DNA from: Desulfosarcina widdelii
GTDB taxonomy: Bacteria > Desulfobacterota > Desulfobacteria > Desulfobacterales > Desulfosarcinaceae
Assembly: GCF_009688965.1 (NCBI RefSeq)
Contig: NZ_AP021875.1
Coordinates: 3,906,001 to 3,970,000, forward strand
DNA length: 64,000 bases
Reading direction: 5' to 3'
A model generated the notes under the pieces. That model was not told the origin of the DNA. It made no database searches and saw only the letters and a list, made by a program, of their open reading frames with translations. Below, one piece after another: positions 61,252-64,000 of the stretch. Positions within the stretch are counted from its first letter, which is position 1; every line of letters begins with the position of its first letter. The translations under genes and the position numbers were made by a program.

Positions 61252-62089
61252 GAAAACCGCGTTCCTTTTCTCCGGTTTGTTTCAACGCATCGATAACCGT
61301 TCGCTTCATTAACTGCACCGGGGCCTTCAATCCGGTCCATCGCTCGAACTGGCAGGCGCCCTGGTGAACGAACATGGCCACGCCGTCCACCACCGCGCAG
61401 CCGGCCTCCCTCGCCGCCTTGAGCAATTTGGTTTCCAGGGGATTGTAGACGATGTCCATCACCGTCATGCCGGGCCGCAGGCAGGCGTGTCTAACAGGCA
61501 TCCGGTCGGTCTTTGGAACCATACCCACCGAGGTGGTATTGACCAGAATGTCATAACCAACCCCGGAAAAATCGGCCAGCCGACAGAAATCGCTTTCCAG
61601 TTCCCCGGCCAGCCGCTGCCCCTTGTCCACACTGCGGTTGACGACGGTCAACCGGCCGCCGTTCTCCCTGATGCCGTGGGCCAGGGCCCGGGCCGCCCCT
61701 CCGGCCCCGATCACCGCCACGTGCCGGTGGGCCACCGGAGTTTTCTCCAGCAATGCGGCCATGGCGCCGGGACTGTCCGAATTGAACCCGGAAAGTCGAT
61801 CGCCGTCGTTGACGATGGTGTTGACGGCGCCAATTCGCCGGGCCAGGGGCTCGATCTCGTCCAGTAGGTCCATTACCGCCACCTTGTGGGGGATGGTCAC
61901 ACTGCAGCCGCGGATATTCAGCGCCCGGATGCCGGCGATGGCGGCGGGCAGATCCGTAACCCGAAAGGCGGTGTAGACACCGTTGTATCCTGTGTGCCCG
62001 AAGGCGGCATTGTGCATCGCCGGGCTGAGGCTGTGGGCCACCGGATCGCCGATGACCGCATACAGGCATGTATTGGCGTCGATGGTCAT
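61244..62089 (-). CDS. aroE: Shikimate dehydrogenase
   Basis: The 281-residue protein has VIGDPVAHSLSPAMHNAAF, the catalytic Lys in SVTIPHKVAVMDLLDE, NTIVNDG, VIGAGGAARALAHGI (NADPH site), and the final GVAMFVHQGACQFERWTG. It reduces dehydroshikimate. The ATG follows the pheA stop directly, with GGGAG upstream, so the two are coupled. Confidence 0.96.
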   Translation of the reverse strand: MTIDANTCLYAVIGDPVAHSLSPAMHNAAFGHTGYNGVYTAFRVTDLPAAIAGIRALNIRGCSVTIPHKVAVMDLLDEIEPLARRIGAVNTIVNDGDRLSGFNSDSPGAMAALLEKTPVAHRHVAVIGAGGAARALAHGIRENGGRLTVVNRSVDKGQRLAGELESDFCRLADFSGVGYDILVNTTSVGMVPKTDRMPVRHACLRPGMTVMDIVYNPLETKLLKAAREAGCAVVDGVAMFVHQGACQFERWTGLKAPVQLMKRTVIDALKQTGEKERGFHD

Positions 62090-63202
62090 TCAGACTCCCA
62101 CACCAACCAGGGGATAGGACCCCAGGTTCTTCAGGTAAAGGGCATGCGGCCGAATCAGTTCGATGGCCTTCTTGATGACGCCGTCTTCCATATGCCCCTC
62201 CAGATCGATAAAGAAAAAGTGGCTCCAGCTTTCGTGGCGCGTGGGCCGTGACTCTATCTTGACGAGGTTGATGCCGGCGTCGGTAATGGGCGCCAGGGCG
62301 GCGGCCAGGGCGCCGGGCACATGGGCCAGGGCGAACATCAGCGACGTTTTATCCTTCCCCGAGGGGCGTACCGGCTCCTTGCCGATCACCAGAAAGCGCG
62401 TCGGCGGACGGGAAAAATCCTCGATTTTGGACGCCGCCGCCTCCAGGCCGAAAATCGCGGCCGCCCCTCCGCCGGCAATGGCGGCCACCCCTTTCTGGCC
62501 GGCCGCCTGTTCGACGGCAAAAGCGCTGGAACTGCATTCCTTCAACCGGGCCCCGGGAAGATATTGGTTCAACCAGTTGCGGCACTGGTTGAGGGCCTGG
62601 GAGTGGGCGTACACGGTTTTGATGGCGCTGAGGCTGATCTCCTGGGCCAGCAGATCGTAGGATACCGGCTGGTAGCGCTCGGCGCAGATGCCCAGATCCG
62701 ATTCGAAAAAAAGATCCAGGGTATGTCGAACGGAGCCCTCCACGGAATTCTCCACCGGCACGACCCCGTAGTCGCAGGCACCTTTTTCCACTTCGCTGAA
62801 TATCTCGCGAATGCTGGGTTGGGGCACGTAGGTGACCGAGTAGCCGAAGTGGCTAGTCGCAGCCAGATGGGTGAAGGTGGCCTCGGGGCCCAGGTAAGCC
62901 ACCCGCTGGGAGGCCTGGATGGCCCGCGCGGCGGCGATGATGTCAATGAAAATGTGGTGCAGGACGTTGGGGTTGAGCGGTCCCTTGTTCAGTCCGGTCA
63001 GGCGCCGTAGGATTTCGCTTTCGCGGGTACTGTCCACCACCCGGTTGCCGCTGTCCTTTTTCAGTTCCCCGATCCGTTTGGCCAGGTTGAGCCGCCGGTT
63101 GATCAGATCCAGGATCGTGTTGTCGATATGATCGATCTGATCGCGAATCTCGCAGATGTCGGTGGCCATGGTGCATGCCGCTGCATTCTCTTTGTCTTTC
63201 AT
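62090..63202 (-). CDS. pheA: Bifunctional chorismate mutase / prephenate dehydratase (P-protein)
   Basis: About 370 residues. An AroQ-type chorismate mutase forms the first 90 (EIRDQIDHIDNTILDLINRRLNLAKRIGELK ... ESEILRRL). The dehydratase follows (VAYLGPEATFTHLAA, GVVPVENSVEGSV, catalytic RPPTRFLVIG), then the ACT domain with HVPGALAAAL and IESRP boxes for feedback by Phe. ATG 63202 has AAGGTGA at 11 nt; GTG 63217 is an alternative. It is preceded by a Phe/Tyr-rich leader peptide and an attenuator (63259-63433), so its transcript is controlled by charged tRNA-Phe/Tyr. First structural gene of the pheA-aroE-aroA-aroK run. Confidence 0.95.
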   Translation of the reverse strand: MKDKENAAACTMATDICEIRDQIDHIDNTILDLINRRLNLAKRIGELKKDSGNRVVDSTRESEILRRLTGLNKGPLNPNVLHHIFIDIIAAARAIQASQRVAYLGPEATFTHLAATSHFGYSVTYVPQPSIREIFSEVEKGACDYGVVPVENSVEGSVRHTLDLFFESDLGICAERYQPVSYDLLAQEISLSAIKTVYAHSQALNQCRNWLNQYLPGARLKECSSSAFAVEQAAGQKGVAAIAGGGAAAIFGLEAAASKIEDFSRPPTRFLVIGKEPVRPSGKDKTSLMFALAHVPGALAAALAPITDAGINLVKIESRPTRHESWSHFFFIDLEGHMEDGVIKKAIELIRPHALYLKNLGSYPLVGVGV

Positions 63203-63258
63203 GGTCGTTGCGGTCACCTTCTGTTACGTTCGTTTGGAAGCTGTCTGCTCAGAAAACA

Positions 63259-63289
63259 AAGGGCCGGGGAGATTTTCTCCACGGCCCTT
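63259..63289 (-). terminator. Second hairpin of the pheA leader
   Basis: On the minus strand AAGGGCCG (63289-63282) pairs with CGGCCCTT (63266-63259) and an inner GGAGA pairs with TCTCC; a T-rich TTTGTTTTC follows. It lies just after the attenuator and would act as a back-up terminator or as a structure protecting the mRNA. Confidence 0.65.
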
Positions 63290-63294
63290 GAAGC

Positions 63295-63331
63295 AAAAAA
63301 GCCGTGGGTTTTTTTGGTCTGCCCACGGCTT
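63295..63331 (-). terminator. Attenuator (intrinsic terminator) of the pheA leader
   Basis: On the minus strand AAGCCGTGGG (63331-63322) pairs with CCCACGGCTT (63308-63299), followed by TTTTTT. The 5' arm and loop contain GGGCAGACC (63324-63316). The same stretch can instead pair perfectly with GGTCTGCCC in the end of the leader-peptide coding sequence (63379-63371). The two pairings exclude each other, as in classical ribosome-controlled attenuation. Confidence 0.85.
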
Positions 63332-63358
63332 GGTTTGTCTGTTTGTGTTTCGGAACAG

Positions 63359-63433
63359 TCAGCGCGCGCCGGGCAGACCCTCGCTAAAAAAGTAATAAAA
63401 GTAAAAAAATCGCCCGGTGGTAAAACGCTGCAT
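63359..63433 (-). CDS. pheL: Phe/Tyr-rich leader peptide upstream of pheA
   Basis: ATG at 63433, with AAGGA 8 nt upstream, opens a 24-residue peptide starting MQRFTTGRFFYFYYFFSEG and ending in ...LPGAR then TGA (63361-63359). Nine of its residues are aromatic (six Phe, three Tyr), seven of them in the run FFYFYYFF plus neighbours. The ribosome would stall there when charged tRNA-Phe or tRNA-Tyr is scarce, freeing the antiterminator pairing described for the attenuator. It is too short for routine gene calling. The control of the whole pheA-aroEAK operon by both Phe and Tyr fits the position of these genes at the base of both pathways. Confidence 0.88.
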   Translation of the reverse strand: MQRFTTGRFFYFYYFFSEGLPGAR

Positions 63434-63467
63434 TGTGTTAATCCTTTTCAATCAAAAAAGTAGAAAA

Positions 63468-63496
63468 GAAATACAGGGCCAATAACGGTCTGTCAA
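63468..63496 (-). promoter_or_regulatory. Sigma70-type promoter of the pheL-pheA-aroEAK operon
   Basis: On the minus strand the -35 box TTGACA (63496-63491) is perfect and is followed after 17 nt by TATTTC (63473-63468). Transcription would start near 63461, about 28 nt before the leader-peptide ATG. Confidence 0.7.
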
Positions 63497-63575
63497 GCTT
63501 TTTCAAAATGGGCCGTTTTGCGACGATTCTCCATTTCATCGAAACGATAGGTGAAAAATTTGTTGCTGCTGTTGA

Positions 63576-64000
63576 TCATCGAGTGTCCTGTTCCGGCCTC
63601 CTGCCCGGTAAAAACAACCCGAACAACAGGCATATCCCCGAAGCGGCCAACGCCATCCAGAAAACGTCGATTACGCAACGACCGATGGCCTGATGCAGGG
63701 CGGCCTGAACGCCGGGGAGCAGTTGCTGCTGAACATCCGGGCGGAAGAAATTCTCGAAATTCTGCCGGATCTGGTCCATGACCGCCAGCGGTATGCTTCC
63801 CTTGAGAGAAGCGGCGTTCAGGGCGTCGGCCACCTGTGAAAATCGGGCGGTAACCAGGCTGCCGCAGATACCGATGGATATGGTTCCTCCGAGGGTGCGG
63901 GTAAATTGGTGAGAGGAGGTGGCTACGCCCAGGTCTTTTTTGGCCACGGCGTTTTGGACGATCAGCAAGGTGGCGATGGAGGTGAAGCCCATCCCCATCC
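63576..64000 (-). CDS. DHA2-type MFS drug exporter, C-terminal part (5' end beyond window)
   Basis: The frame runs off the right edge; about 141 residues are visible. They hold the end of a 14-helix DHA2/EmrB-like transporter: MGMGFTSIATLLIVQNAV, SSHQFTRTLGGTISIGICGSLV (the QF.R.LGG.I motif before a helix), a soluble loop, and the last helix VFWMALAASGICLLFGLFL. It exports drugs or other amphipathic compounds by proton antiport in the family. It lies upstream of the pheL promoter on the same strand, about 80 bp away, and is unrelated to the aromatic genes. Confidence 0.85.
   Translation of the reverse strand, partial: MGMGFTSIATLLIVQNAVAKKDLGVATSSHQFTRTLGGTISIGICGSLVTARFSQVADALNAASLKGSIPLAVMDQIRQNFENFFRPDVQQQLLPGVQAALHQAIGRCVIDVFWMALAASGICLLFGLFLPGRRPEQDTR

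Noticed and set aside
1..64000. CRISPR array, rRNA operon or replication origin
   Set aside because: No regularly spaced repeats, no rRNA stretches and no DnaA-box cluster were seen.

Overview
The window looks like a chromosome segment of a GC-rich anaerobic deltaproteobacterium (Desulfobacterota, probably Desulfosarcina- or Desulfobacteraceae-like). This is inferred from the HdrA-MvhDGA electron-bifurcation cluster, the two-CW-domain sensor kinase, the GatCA/ArgS/MutL gene content and dispersed REP-like repeats. No database search was possible, so the taxonomy is an inference.

Region 1 (about 1-19336) is the right-hand part of an integrated mobile element. It carries an IS fragment, a recombination module (Ssb, a SWIM-finger putative annealing protein, a PD-(D/E)XK nuclease translationally coupled to a UvrD-like helicase), a pair of tandem paralogues with a faint BglII-nuclease look, a DUF932 protein, cargo (esterase, secreted protein, TolB-like/TPR membrane protein), a DUF4186 gene broken by an 866-bp insertion that carries a stand-alone receiver protein, and at the right edge a minus-strand module of zinc-finger protein, catalytic-domain-less recombinase, full serine recombinase and two ParB/RepB-like proteins. 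The element ends at a 65-nt 3' fragment of a tRNA-Ser(GCT) gene (19272-19336) followed by that tRNA's terminator. This is the signature of an attachment-site duplication; the intact tRNA should lie beyond the left edge of the window.

Region 2 (19436-37630) is chromosomal backbone: a Tat-exported YcbK-like protein, mutL, gatA, gatC, a SPOR protein and argS on the minus strand; then a terpenoid-cyclase-like barrel protein, a hexapeptide acyltransferase and an SNF2 helicase with its SWIM partner on the plus strand. A lower-GC patch holds a choloylglycine-hydrolase-family enzyme flanked by imperfect repeats and a small secreted protein. It is followed by an FmdB-like zinc ribbon and an MFS transporter.

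Region 3 (37883-48191) has an OmpA-type lipoprotein running into hdrA-mvhD-mvhG-mvhA (group 3c-like NiFe hydrogenase plus flavin bifurcating subunit), then tusA, a large hybrid histidine kinase and a single-domain cyclic-nucleotide-binding protein. An intact IS (48217-49892) has landed exactly on the stop codon of a divergent class III cyclase-like gene; its termini match those of a 168-bp MITE at 53804-53971, between pyrC and mntP.

Region 4 (54768-63496) is an aromatic amino-acid supercluster on the minus strand. A sigma70-type promoter and a Phe/Tyr-rich leader peptide with an attenuator precede pheA (chorismate mutase/prephenate dehydratase), aroE, aroA, aroK, then aroC, an aminotransferase, a short TyrA-like dehydrogenase and a second dehydratase. 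Together these cover shikimate to Phe and Tyr, and the last three could run via arogenate. The window closes in a DHA2-type MFS exporter.
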